A stretch of DNA of 64,000 bases. It comes from Lycorma delicatula. Its lineage: Eukaryota > Arthropoda > Insecta > Hemiptera > Fulgoridae. The translations under genes and the position numbers were made by a program. Location of the stretch: positions 90,172,898 to 90,236,897 of the forward strand of contig NC_134457.1 in the NCBI RefSeq assembly GCF_047948215.1, read 5' to 3'. The stretch's first letter is position 1; each line of letters opens with the position of its first letter. The notes under the pieces are model-generated. The model worked only from the letters and a program-made list of their open reading frames with translations, did not search any database and was not told where the DNA came from. Below are positions 49,256-62,418 of this stretch, one piece after another.

Positions 49256-52200
49256 ATATTTAAAACAAATTCTTACAGGCTACTGATATAAATGGGTTAG
49301 TTAAATGAAAGGGTTCGGACTAGAAAGAGAATATTGCAAAGCTGCATGAAATCATTCAAATGATTGACTTCATATTATTCAAGTAGGCAAGTTTTAGAAT
49401 ATTTAAAACAAATTGTTACAGGCTAATGATATAAATAAGTTAGTTAAATGAAAGAGTTGGGACTAAAAAGAGAATCTTGTAAAGCTGCATGAAACCATTA
49501 AAATGATTGAATTCATATTATTCAAGTAGGCAAGTTTTAGAATATTTAGAACAGATTGTTACAGGCTAACGATATAAATGGGATAATTAAATGAAAGAGT
49601 TGGGACTAGAAAGAGAATCTTGTAAAGCTGCATGAAACCATTCAAATGATTGTATTCATATTATTCAAGTAGGCAAGTTTTAGAATATTTAAAACAAATT
49701 GTTACAGGCTAATTATATAAATAAGTTAATTAAATGAAAGCATTGGGACTAGAAAGAGAATCTTGTAAAGCTTCATGAAACCATTCAAATGATTGAATTC
49801 ATATTATTCAAGTAGGCAATTTTTAGAATATTTAAAACAAATTGTTACACGCTTAAGATATAAATGGGAAAATTAAATGAAAGAGTTGGGACTAGAAAGA
49901 GAATCTTTTAAAGCAGCATGAAACCATTCAAATGATTAAATTCCTATTATTCAAGTAGGTAAGTTTTAGAATATTTAAAACAAATTCTTACAGGCTAATG
50001 ATATAAATAGGTTTATTAAATGAAAGTGTTGGGACTAGAAAGAGAATATTGCAAAGCTGCATGAAATCATTCAAATGATTGTAATCATATTATTCAAGTA
50101 GGCAAGTTTTAGAATATTAAAAACAAATTCTTACAGGCTAATGATATAAATAAGTTAATTAAATGAAAGTGTTGGAACTAGAAAGAGAATCTTGTAAAGC
50201 TGCATGTAACCTTTCAAATGATTGAATTCATATTATTCAAGTTGGCAAGTTTTAGAATATTTAAAACAAATTGTTACAGGCAAAGATATAAATGGGTTAA
50301 TTAAATAAAAGAGTTGGGACTAGAAAGAGAATCTTGTAAAGCTGCATGAAACCATTCAAATGATTGAATTCCTATTATTCAAGTAGGCAAGTTTTAGAAT
50401 ATTTAAAACAAATTCTTACAGGCTAATGATATAAATAGGTTTATTAAATGAAAGTGTTGGGACTAGAAAGAGAATATTGCAAAGCTGCATGAAATCATTC
50501 AAATGATTGTAATCATATTATTCAAGTAGGCAAGTTTTAGAATATTAAAAACAAATTCTTACAGGCTAATGATATAAATAAGTTAATTAAATGAAAGTGT
50601 TGGGACTAGAAAGAGAATCTTGTAAAGCTGCATGAAACCATTCAAATGATTGAATTCATATTATTCAAGTAGGCAAGTTTTAGAATATTTAAAACAAATT
50701 GTTACAGGCAAAGATAAAAATGGGTTAATTAAATGAAAGGTTTGGGACTAGAAACAGAATATTGTAAAGCTGCATGAAATCATTCAAATGATTGAATTCA
50801 TATTATTCAAGTAGGCAAGTTATAGAATATTTAAACCAAAATGTTACACGCTTAACATATAAATGGGAAAATTAAATGAAATTGTTGGGACTAGAAAGAG
50901 AATCTTGTAAAGCTGCATGAAACCATTTTAATGATTGAATTCCTATTATTCAAGTAGGCAAGTTTTAGAATATTTACAACAAATTGTTACAGGCTAACGA
51001 TATAAATGGGATAATTAAATGAAAGTGTTGGGACTAGAAAGAGAATAATGCAAAGCTGCATGAAATCATTCAAATGATTTTAATCATATTATTCAAGTAG
51101 GCAAGTTTTAGAATATTAAAAACAAATTTTTACAGGCTAATGATATAAATAAGTTAATTAAATGAAAGTGTTGGGACTAGAAAGAGAATCTTGTAAAGCT
51201 GCATGAAACCTTTCAAATGATTGAATACATATTATTCAAGTTGGCAAGTTTTAGAATATTTAAAACAAATTCTTACAGGCTAATGATATAAATAGGTTTA
51301 TTAAATGAAATTGTTGGGACTAGAAAGAGAATCTTGTAAAGCTGCATGAAACCATTCAAATGATTGTATTCATATTATTCAAGTAGGCAAGTATTAGAAT
51401 ATTTAAAACAAATTGTTACAGGCTAACGATATAAATGGGATATTTAAATAAAAGAGTTGGGACTAGAAAGAGAATCATGTAAAGCTGCATGAAACGATTC
51501 AAATCATTGTAATCATATTATACAAGTAGGCAAGTTTTAGAATATTTAAAACAAATTGTTACAGGCAAAGATATAAATGGGTTAATTAAATAAAAGTGTT
51601 GGGACTAGAAAGAGAATCTTGTAAAGCTGCATGAAACCATTCAAATGATTGAATTCCTATTATTCAAGTAGGCAAGTTTTAGAATATTTAAAACAAATTC
51701 TTACAGGCTACTGATATAAATGGGTTAGTTAAATGAAAGGGTTCGGACTAGAAAGAGAATATTGCAAAGCTGCATGAAATCATTCAAATGATTGACTTCA
51801 TATTATTCAAGTAGGCAAGTTTTAGAATATTTAAAACAAATTGTTACAGGCTAATGATATAATTATGTTAGTTAAATGAAAGAGTTCGGACTAGAAAGAG
51901 AATCTTGTAAAGCTGCATGAAACCATTCAAATGATTGAATTCCTATTATTCAAGTAGGCAAGTTTTAGAATATTTAAAACAAATTCTTACAGGCTACTGA
52001 TATAAATGGGTTAGTTAAATGAAAGGGTTCGTACTAGAAAGAGAATATTGCAAAGCTGCATGAAATCATTCAAATGATTGACTTCATATTATTCAAGTAG
52101 GCAAGTTTTAGAATATTTAAAACAAATTGTTACAGGCAAAGATATAAATGGGTTAATTAAATAAAAGAGTTGGGACTAGAAAGAGAATCTTGTAAAGCTG

Positions 52201-52942
52201 CATGAAACCATTCAAATGATTGAATTCCTATTTTTCAAGTAGGCAAGTTTTAGAATATTTAAAACAAATTCTTACAGGCTAATGATATAAATAGGTTTAT
52301 TAAATGAAATTGTTGGGACTAGAAAGAGTATCTTGTAAAGCTGCATGAAACCATTCAAAGGATTGAATTCATATTATTCAAGTAGGCAAGTTTTAGAATA
52401 TTTAAAACAAATTGTTACAGGCTAACGATATAAATGGGATAATTAAATGAAAGTGTTGGGACTAGAAAGAGAATCATGCAAAGCTGCATGAAATCATTCA
52501 AATGATTGTAATCATATTATTCAAGTAGGCAAGTTTTAGAATATTAAAAACAAATTTTTACAGGCTAATGATATAAATAAGTTAATTAAATGAAAGTGTT
52601 GGGACTAGAAAGAGAATCTTGTAAAGCTGCATGAAACCTTTCAAATGATTGAATTCATATTATTCAAGTTGGCAAGTTTTAGGATATTTAAAACAAATTG
52701 TTACAGGCAAAGATATAAATGGGTTAATTAAATAAAAGAGTTGGGACTAGAAAGAGAATCTTGTAAAGCTGCATGAAACCATTCAAATGATTGAATTCCT
52801 ATTATTCAAGTAGGCAAGTTTTAGAATATTTAAAACAAATTGTTACAGGCTAACGATATAAATGGGATAATTAAATGAAAGAGTTGGGACTAGAAAGAGA
52901 ATCTTGTAAAGCTACATGAAACCATTCAAATGATTGTATTCA
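49256..52942. repeat. Mosaic zone resembling the left part of the window
   Basis: The first section (e f m k i from about 49270) matches 1002-1716 and 12426 onwards, with TTTAGAACAGATTG and GGCAATTTTTAG. The section from the j unit at 50703 follows 9285-11570, with the AAACGATTC/TATACAAG h unit at 51493-51530 and CTATTTTTCAAG at 52228, but whole monomers are missing or added. Hybrid units are clear: an i/d/l hybrid near 50845 and an f/c hybrid near 51847. Base differences from the left part are more frequent than among the Q copies, so this looks like an older relationship. Confidence 0.8.
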
Positions 52943-55918
52943 TATTATTCAAGTAGGCAAGTATTAGAATATTTAAAACAAATTGTTACAGGCTAACGAT
53001 ATAAATGGGATATTTAAATGAAAGAGTTGGGACTAGAAAGAGAATCAAGTAAAGCTGCATGAAACCATTCAAATCATTGTATTCATATTATTCAAGTAGG
53101 CAAGTTTTAGAATATTTAAAACAAATTGTTACAGGCTAATGATATAATTATGTTAGTTAAATGAAAGAGTTCGGACTAGAAAGAGAATCTTGTAAAGCTG
53201 CATGAAACCATTCAAATGATTGAATTCATATTATTCAACTAGGCAAGTTTTAGAATATTTAAAACAAATTGTTACAGACAAAGATATAAATGGGTTAATT
53301 AAATAAAAGAGTTGGGACTAGAATAAGAATCTTGTAAAGCTGCATGAAACCATTCAAATGATTGAATTCCTATTATTCAAGTAGGCAAGTTTTAGAATAT
53401 TTAAAACAAATTCTTACAGGTTAATGATATAAATAGGTTTATTAAATGAAATTGTGGGGACTAGAAAGAGAATCTTGTAAAGCTGCATGAAACCATTCAA
53501 ATGATTGAATTCATATTATTCAAGTAGGCAAGTTTTAGAATATTTAAAACAAATTCTTACAGGCTACTGATATAAATGGGTTAGTTAAATGAAAGGGTTC
53601 GGACTAGAAAGAGAATATTGCAAAGCTGCATGAAATCATTCAAATGATTGACTTCATATTATTCCAGTAGGCAAGTTTTAGAATATTTAAAACAAATTGT
53701 TACAGTCAAAGATATAAATGGGTTAATTAAATAAAAGAGTTGGGACTAGAATAAGAATCTTGTAAAGCTGCATGAAACCATTCAAATGATTGAATTCCTA
53801 TTATTCAAGTAGGCAAGTTTTAGAATATTTAAAACAAATTCTTACAGGTTAATGATATAAATAGGTTTATTAAATGAAATTGTGGTGACTAGAAAGAGAA
53901 TCTTGTAAAGCTGCATGAAACCATTCAAATGATTGAATTCATATTATTCAAGTAGGCAAGTTTTAGAATATTTAAAACAAATTCTTACAGGCTACTGATA
54001 TAAATGGGTTAGTTAAATGAAAGGGTTCGGACTAGAAAGAGAATATTGCAAAGCTGCATGAAATCATTCAAATGATTGACTTCATATTATTCAAGTAGGC
54101 AAGTTTTAGAATATTTAAAACAAATTGTTACAGGCTAATGATATAATTAAGTTAGTTAAATGAAAGAGTTGGGACTAGAAAGAGAATCTTGTAAAGCTGC
54201 ATGAAACCATTCAAATGATTGAATTCATATTATTCAAGTAGGCAAGTTTTAGAATATTTAAAACAAATTGTTACAGGCAAAGATATAAATGGGTTAATTA
54301 AATAAAAGAGTTGGGACTAGAAAGAGAATCTTGTAAAGCTGCATGAAACCATTCAAATCATTGAATTCCTATTATTCAAGTAGGCAAGTTTTAGAATATT
54401 TAAAACAAATTCTTACAGGCTAATGATATAAATAGGTTTATTAAATGAAATTGTGGGGACTAGAAAGAGAATCTTGTATAGCTGCATGAAACCATTCAAA
54501 TGATTGAATTCATATTATTCAAGTAGGCAAGTTTTAGAATATTAAAAACAAATTCTTACAGGCTTATGATATAAATAAGTTAATTAAATGAAAGTGTTGG
54601 GACTAGAAAGAGAATCTTGTAAAGCTGCATGAAACCATTCAAATGATTGAATTCATATTATTCAAGAAGGCAAGTTTTAGAATATTTAAAACAAATTCTT
54701 ACAGGCTACTGATATAAATGGGTTAGTTAAATGAAAGGGTTCGGACTAGAAAGAGAATATTGCAAAGCTGCATGAAATCATTCAAATGATTGACTTCATA
54801 TTATTCAAGTAGGCAAGTTTTAGAATATTTAAAACAAATTCTTACAGGCTACTGATATAAATGGGTTAGTTAAATGAAAGGGTTCGGACTAGAAAGAGAA
54901 TATTGCAAAGCTGCATGAAATCATTCAAATGATTGACTTCATATTATTCAAGTAGGCAAGTTTTAGAATATTTAAAACAAATTGTTACAGGCTAATGATA
55001 TAATTATGTTAGTTAAATGAAAGAGTTCGGACTAGAAAGAGAATCTTGTAAAGCTGCATGAAACCATTCAAATGATTGAATTCATATTATTCAACTAGGC
55101 AAGTTTTAGAATATTTAAAACAAATTGTTACAGTCAAAGATATAAATGGGTTAATTAAATAAAAGAGTTGGGACTAGAAAGAGAATCTTGTAAAGCTGCA
55201 TGAAACCATTCAAATGATTGAATTCCTATTATTCAAGTAAGCAAGTTTTAGAATATTTAAAACAAATTCTTACAGGCTAATGATATAAATAGGTTTATTA
55301 AATGAAATTGTGGGGACTAGAAAGAGAATCTTGTAAAGCTGCATGAAACCATTCAAATGATTGAATTCATATTATTCAAGAAGGCAAGTTTTAGAATATT
55401 TAAAACAAATTCTTACAGGCTACTGATATAAATGGGTTAGTTAAATGAAAGGGTTCGGACTAGAAAGAGAATATTGCAAAGCTGCATGAAATCATTCAAA
55501 TGATTGACTTCATATTATTCAAGTAGGCAAGTTTTAGAATATTTAAAACAAATTCTTACAGGCTACTGATATAAATGGGTTAGTTAAATGAAAGGGTTCG
55601 GACTAGAAAGAGAATATTGCAAAGCTGCATGAAATCATTCAAATGATTGACTTCATATTATTCAAGTAGGCAAGTTTTAGAATATTTAAAACAAATTGTT
55701 ACAGGCTAATGATATAATTAAGTTAGTTAAATGAAAGAGTTGGGACTAGAAAGAGAATCTTGTAAAGCTGCATGAAACCATTCAAATGATTGAATTCATA
55801 TTATTCAAGTAGGCAAGTTTTAGAATATTTAAAACAAATTGTTACAGGCAAAGATATAAATGGGTTAATTAAATAAAAGAGTTGGGACTAGAAAGAGAAT
55901 CTTGTAAAGCTGCATGAA
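52943..55918. repeat. 27-monomer duplication, first copy
   Basis: Recurs at 56798-59773, shift 3,855 bp. Shared marks are GAATCAAGTAAAG, GAATAAGAATC, ATTGTGGTGACTAG (53878 and 57733), CATTCCAGTAGG and CAAGAAGGCAAG. It holds smaller duplications: a 3-monomer c-d-e set repeated at 428 bp (53321 to 53749) and a 5-monomer e-e-f-c-d set repeated at 714 bp (54691 to 55405). The copies part at 55919, GAATCC against GAAACC. Confidence 0.88.
54691..54976. repeat. Adjacent pair of e monomers
   Basis: Two e units (54691-54833 and 54834-54976) stand side by side without the usual f between them, and read the same. The pair recurs from 55405 and, in the second 27-monomer copy, near 58546 and 59260. It is the smallest tandem duplication in the window, together with the doubled l unit at 716-1001. 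Confidence 0.88.
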
Positions 55919-56816
55919 TCCATTTTAATGATTGAATTCCTATTATTCAAGTAGGCAAGTTTTAGAATATTTAAAACAAATTCTTACAGGCTACTGATAT
56001 AAATGGGTTAGTTAAATGAAAGGGTTCGGACTAGAAAGAGAATATTGCAAAGCTGCATGAAATCATTCAAATGATTGACTTCATATTATTCAAGTAGGCA
56101 AGTTTTAGAATATTTAAAACAAATTGTTACAGGCTAATGATATAATTAAGTTAGTTAAATGAAAGAGTTGGGACTAGAAAGAGAATCTTTTAAAGCTGCA
56201 TGAAACCATTCATTTGATTGAATTCATATTATTCAAGTAGGCAAGTTTTAGAATATTTAAAACAATTTGTTACAGGCAAAGATATAAATGGGTTAATTAA
56301 ATAAAAGAGTTGGGACTAGAAAGAGAATCTTGTAAAGCTGCATGAAACCATTCAAATGATTGAATTCCTATTATTCAAGTAGGCAAGTTTTAGAATATTT
56401 AAAACAAATTCTTACAGGCTAATGATATAAAAAGGTTTATTAAATGAAATTGTGGGGACTAGAAAGAGAATCTTGTAAAGCTGCATGAAACCATTCAAAT
56501 GATTGAATTCATATTATTCAAGTAGGCAAGTTTTAGAATATTTAAAACAAATTGTTACAGGTTAACGATATAAATGGGATAATTAAATGAAAGAGTTGGG
56601 ACTAGAAAGAGAATCTTGTAAAGCTACATGAAACCATTCAAATGATTGTATTCATATTATTCAAGTAGGCAAGTTTTAGAATATTAAAAACAAATTCTTA
56701 CAGGTTAATGATATAAATAAGTTAATTAAACGAAAGTGTTGGGACTAGAAAGAGAATCTTGTAAAGCTGCATGAAACCATTTTAATGATTGAATTCCTAT
56801 TATTCAAGTAGGCAAG
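55905..56816. repeat. 31-monomer-shift repeat, first copy
   Basis: Recurs at 60332-61243, shift 4,427 bp. The marks are CATGAATCCATTTTAATG, CATTCATTTGATTG (56207 and 60634), ACAATTTGTTACAGGC and GGTTAACGATAT. The end of this stretch joins an l unit to an h unit through GGCAAGTATTAG, which is where the 27-monomer second copy begins. Confidence 0.83.
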
Positions 56817-59773
56817 TATTAGAATATTTAAAAGAAATTGTTACAGGCTAACGATATAAATGGGATATTTAAATGAAAGAGTTGGGACTAGAAAGAGAAT
56901 CAAGTAAAGCTGCATGAAACCATTCAAATCATTGTATTCATATTATTCAAGTAGGCAAGTTTTAGAATATTTAAAACAAATTGTTACAGGCTAATGATAT
57001 AATTATGTTAGTTAAATGAAAGAGTTCGGACTAGAAAGAGAATCTTGTAAAGCTGCATGAAACCATTCAAATGATTGAATTCATATTATTCAACTAGGCA
57101 AGTTTTAGAATATTTAAAACAAATTGTTACAGTCAAAGATATAAATGGGTTAATTAAATAAAAGAGTTGGGACTAGAATAAGAATCTTGTAAAGCTGCAT
57201 GAAACCATTCAAATGATTGAATTCCTATTATTCAAGTAGGCAAGTTTTAGAATATTTAAAACAAATTCTTACAGGTTAATGATATAAATAGGTTTATTAA
57301 ATGAAATTGTGGGGACTAGAAAGAGAATCTTGTAAAGCTGCATGAAACCATTCAAATGATTGAATTCATATTATTCAAGTAAGCAAGTTTTAGAATATTT
57401 AAAACAAATTCTTACAGGCTACTGATATAAATGGGTTAGTTAAATGAAAGGGTTCGGACTAGAAAGAGAATATTGCAAAGCTGCATGAAATCATTCAAAT
57501 GATTGACTTCATATTATTCCAGTAGGCAAGTTTTAGAATATTTAAAACAAATTGTTACAGTCAAAGATATAAATGGGTTAATTAAATAAAAGAGTTGGGA
57601 CTAGAATAAGAATCTTGTAAAGCTGCATGAAACCATTCAAATGATTGAATTCCTATTATTCAAGTAGGCAAGTTTTAGAATATTTAAAACAAATTCTTAC
57701 AGGTTAATGATATAAATAGGTTTATTAAATGAAATTGTGGTGACTAGAAAGAGAATCTTGTAAAGCTGCATGAAACCATTCAAATGATTGAATTCATATT
57801 ATTCAAGTAGGCAAGTTTTAGAATATTTAAAACAAATTCTTACAGGCTACTGATATAAATGGGTTAGTTAAATGAAAGGGTTCGGACTAGAAAGAGAATA
57901 TTGCAAAGCTGCATGAAATCATTCAAATGATTGACTTCATATTATTCAAGTAGGCAAGTTTTAGAATATTTAAAACAAATTGTTACAGGCTAATGATATA
58001 ATTAAGTTAGTTAAATGAAAGAGTTGGGACTAGAAAGAGAATCTTGTAAAGCTGCATGAAACCATTCAAATGATTGAATTCATATTATTCAAGTAGGCAA
58101 GTTTTAGAATATTTAAAACAAATTGTTACAGGCAAAGATATAAATGGGTTAATTAAATAAAAGAGTTGGGACTAGAAAGAGAATCTTGTAAAGCTGCATG
58201 AAACCATTCAAATCATTGAATTCCTATTATTCAAGTAGGCAAGTTTTAGAATATTTAAAACAAATTCTTACAGGCTAATGATATAAATAGGTTTATTAAA
58301 TGAAATTGTGGGGACTAGAAAGAGAATCTTGTATAGCTGCATGAAACCATTCAAATGATTGAATTCATATTATTCAAGTAGGCAAGTTTTAGAATATTAA
58401 AAACAAATTCTTACAGGCTTATGATATAAATAAGTTAATTAAATGAAAGTGTTGGGACTAGAAAGAGAATCTTGTAAAGCTGCATGAAACCATTCAAATG
58501 ATTGAATTCATATTATTCAAGAAGGCAAGTTTTAGAATATTTAAAACAAATTCTTACAGGCTACTGATATAAATGGGTTAGTTAAATGAAAGGGTTCGGA
58601 CTAGAAAGAGAATATTGCAAAGCTGCATGAAATCATTCAAATGATTGACTTCATATTATTCAAGTAGGCAAGTTTTAGAATATTTAAAACAAATTCTTAC
58701 AGGCTACTGATATAAATGGGTTAGTTAAATGAAAGGGTTCGGACTAGAAAGAGAATATTGCAAAGCTGCATGAAATCATTCAAATGATTGACTTCATATT
58801 ATTCAAGTAGGCAAGTTTTAGAATATTTAAAACAAATTGTTACAGGCTAATGATATAATTATGTTAGTTAAATGAAAGAGTTCGGACTAGAAAGAGAATC
58901 TTGTAAAGCTGCATGAAACCATTCAAATGATTGAATTCATATTATTCAACTAGGCAAGTTTTAGAATATTTAAAACAAATTGTTACAGTCAAAGATATAA
59001 ATGGGTTAATTAAATAAAAGAGTTGGGACTAGAAAGAGAATCTTGTAAAGCTGCATGAAACCATTCAAATGATTGAATTCCTATTATTCAAGTAAGCAAG
59101 TTTTAGAATATTTAAAACAAATTCTTACAGGCTAATGATATAAATAGGTTTATTAAATGAAATTGTGGGGACTAGAAAGAGAATCTTGTAAAGCTGCATG
59201 AAACCATTCAAATGATTGAATTCATATTATTCAAGAAGGCAAGTTTTAGAATATTTAAAACAAATTCTTACAGGCTACTGATATAAATGGGTTAGTTAAA
59301 TGAAAGGGTTCGGACTAGAAAGAGAATATTGCAAAGCTGCATGAAATCATTCAAATGATTGACTTCATATTATTCAAGTAGGCAAGTTTTAGAATATTTA
59401 AAACAAATTCTTACAGGCTACTGATATAAATGGGTTAGTTAAATGAAAGGGTTCGGACTAGAAAGAGAATATTGCAAAGCTGCATGAAATCATTCAAATG
59501 ATTGACTTCATATTATTCAAGTAGGCAAGTTTTAGAATATTTAAAACAAATTGTTACAGGCTAATGATATAATTAAGTTAGTTAAATGAAAGAGTTGGGA
59601 CTAGAAAGAGAATCTTGTAAAGCTGCATGAAACCATTCAAATGATTGAATTCATATTATTCAAGTAGGCAAGTTTTAGAATATTTAAAACAAATTGTTAC
59701 AGGCAAAGATATAAATGGGTTAATTAAATAAAAGAGTTGGGACTAGAAAGAGAATCTTGTAAAGCTGCATGAA
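56798..59773. repeat. 27-monomer duplication, second copy
   Basis: Second copy of 52943-55918. Private changes are AAAAGAAATTG at 56830 and CAAGTAAGCAAG at 57378. CAGTCAAAG at 57130 stands where the first copy has CAGACAAAG at 53275. The 3- and 5-monomer inner duplications are present here too, so they are older than this event. Confidence 0.88.
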
Positions 59774-60331
59774 ACCATTCAAATGATTGAATTCCTATTA
59801 TTCAAGTAGGCAAGTTTTAGAATATTTAAAACAAATTCTTACAGGCTAATGATATAAATAGGTTTATTAAATGAAATTGTGGGGACTAGAAAGAGAATCT
59901 TGTATAGCTGCATGAAACCATTCAAATGATTGAATTCATATTATTCAAGTAGGCAAGTTTTAGAATATTAAAAACAAATTCTTACAGGCTTATGATATAA
60001 ATAAGTTAATTAAATGAAAGTGTTGGGACTAGAAAGAGAATCTTGTAAAGCTGCATGAAACCATTCAAATGATTGAATTCATATTATTCAAGTAGGCAGG
60101 TATTAGAATATTTAAAACAAATTGTTACAGGCTAACGATATAAATGGGATATTTAAATGAAAGAGTTGGGACTAGAAAGAGAATCATGTAAAGCTGCATG
60201 AAACCATTCAAATGATTGTATTCATATTATTCAAGTAGGCAAGTTTTAGAATATTTAAAACAAATTCTTACAGGTTAATGATATAAATAAGTTAATTAAA
60301 CGAAAGTGTTGGGACTAGAAAGAGAATCATG

Positions 60332-61243
60332 TAAAGCTGCATGAATCCATTTTAATGATTGAATTCCTATTATTCAAGTAGGCAAGTTTTAGAATATTTA
60401 AAACAAATTCTTACAGGCTACTGATATAAATGGGTTAGTTAAATGAAAGGGTTCGGACTAGAAAGAGAATATTGCAAAGCTGCATGAAATCATTCAAATG
60501 ATTGACTTCATATTATTCAAGTAGGCAAGTTTTAGAATATTTAAAACAAATTGTTACAGGCTACTGATATAATTAAGTTAGTTAAATGAAAGAGTTGGGA
60601 CTAGAAAGAGAATCTTTTAAAGCTGCATGAAACCATTCATTTGATTGAATTCATATTATTCAAGTAGGCAAGTTTTAGAATATTTAAAACAATTTGTTAC
60701 AGGCAAAGATATAAATGGTTTAATTAAATAAAAGAGTTGGGACTAGAAAGAGAATCTTGTAAAGCTGCATGAAACCATTCAAATGATTGAATTCCTATTA
60801 TTCAAGTAGGCAAGTTTTAGAATATTTAAAACAAATTCTTACAGGCTAATGATATAAAAAGGTTTATTAAATGAAATTGTGGGGACTAGAAAGAGAATCT
60901 TGTAAAGCTGCATGAAACCATTCAAATGATTGAATTCATATTATTCAAGTAGGCAAGTTTTAGAATATTTAAAACAAATTGTTACAGGTTAACGATATAA
61001 ATGGGATAATTAAATGAAAGAGTTGGGACTAGAAAGAGAATCTTGTAAAGCTACATGAAACCATTCAAATGATTGTATTCATATTATTCAAGTAGGCAAG
61101 TTTTAGAATATTAAAAACAAATTCTTACAGGTTAATGATATAAATAAGTTAATTAAACGAAAGTGTTGGGACTAGAAAGAGAATCTTGTAAAGCTGCATG
61201 AAACCATTTTAATGATTGAATTCCTATTATTCAAGTAGGCAAG
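60332..61243. repeat. 31-monomer-shift repeat, second copy
   Basis: Second copy of 55905-56816. Differences are GGCTACTGATATAATTAAG at 60560 (first copy GGCTAATG), an apparent e-to-f transfer, and AAATGGTTTAATT at 60715 (GGGTTAATT in the first copy). The five monomers before it (59774-60331: c d g h l) follow the older order seen at 5713-6285. Confidence 0.83.
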
Positions 61244-61628
61244 TTTTAGAATATTTAAAACAAATTCTTACAGGCTACTGATATAAATGGGTTAGTTAAA
61301 TGAAAGGGTTCGGACTAGAAAGAGAATATTGCAAAGCTGCATGAAATCATTCAAATGATTGACTTCATATTATTCAAGTAGGCAAGTTTTAGAATATTTA
61401 AAACAAATTGTTACAGGCTAATGATATAAATAAGTTAGTTAAATGAAAGAGTTGGGACTAGAAAGAGAATCTTGTAAAGCTGCATGAAACCATTCAAATG
61501 ATTGAATTCATATTATTCAAGTAGGCAAGTTTTAGAATATTTAGAACAGATTGTTACAGGCTAACGATATAAATGGGATAATTAAATGAAAGAGTTGGGA
61601 CTAGAAAGAGAATCTTGTAAAGCTACAT
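60914..61628. repeat. 5-monomer unit, first copy (715 bp)
   Basis: Order m l e f m, directly followed by an identical-looking copy. All five units are 143 bp, so the period is exactly 715. It starts within the 3' half of a d unit. The fifth unit is entered by TTTAGAACAGATTG and reads AAAGCTACATG with GAATTCATATT, a mosaic of the m and k forms. Confidence 0.9.
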
Positions 61629-62418
61629 GAAACCATTCAAATGATTGAATTCATATTATTCAAGTAGGCAAGTTTTAGAATATTTAAAACAAATTGTTAC
61701 AGGTTAACGATATAAATGGGATAATTAAATGAAAGAGTTGGGACTAGAAAGAGAATCTTGTAAAGCTACATGAAACCATTCAAATGATTGTATTCATATT
61801 ATTCAAGTAGGCAAGTTTTAGAATATTAAAAACAAATTCTTACAGGTTAATGATATAAATAAGTTAATTAAACGAAAGTGTTGGGACTAGAAAGAGAATC
61901 TTGTAAAGCTGCATGAAACCATTTTAATGATTGAATTCCTATTATTCAAGTAGGCAAGTTTTAGAATATTTAAAACAAATTCTTACAGGCTACTGATATA
62001 AATGGGTTAGTTAAATGAAAGGGTTCGGACTAGAAAGAGAATATTGCAAAGCTGCATGAAATCATTCAAATGATTGACTTCATATTATTCAAGTAGGCAA
62101 GTTTTAGAATATTTAAAACAAATTGTTACAGGCTAATGATATAAATAAGTTAGTTAAATGAAAGAGTTGGGACTAGAAAGAGAATCTTGTAAAGCTGCAT
62201 GAAACCATTCAAATGATTGAATTCATATTATTCAAGTAGGCAAGTTTTAGAATATTTAGAACAGATTGTTACAGGCTAACGATATAAATGGGATAATTAA
62301 ATGAAAGAGTTGGGACTAGAAAGAGAATCTTGTAAAGCTACATGAAACCATTCAAATGATTGAATTCATATTATTCAAGTAGGCAAGTTTTAGAATATTT
62401 AAAACAAATTGTTACAGG
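61629..62418. repeat. 5-monomer unit, second copy plus overhang
   Basis: Tandem copy of 60914-61628 with about 75 bp of further match, ending at 62419 where GGCTAATT replaces GGTTAACG. After it the k and i units resume the order seen at 1431-1716. Confidence 0.9.
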
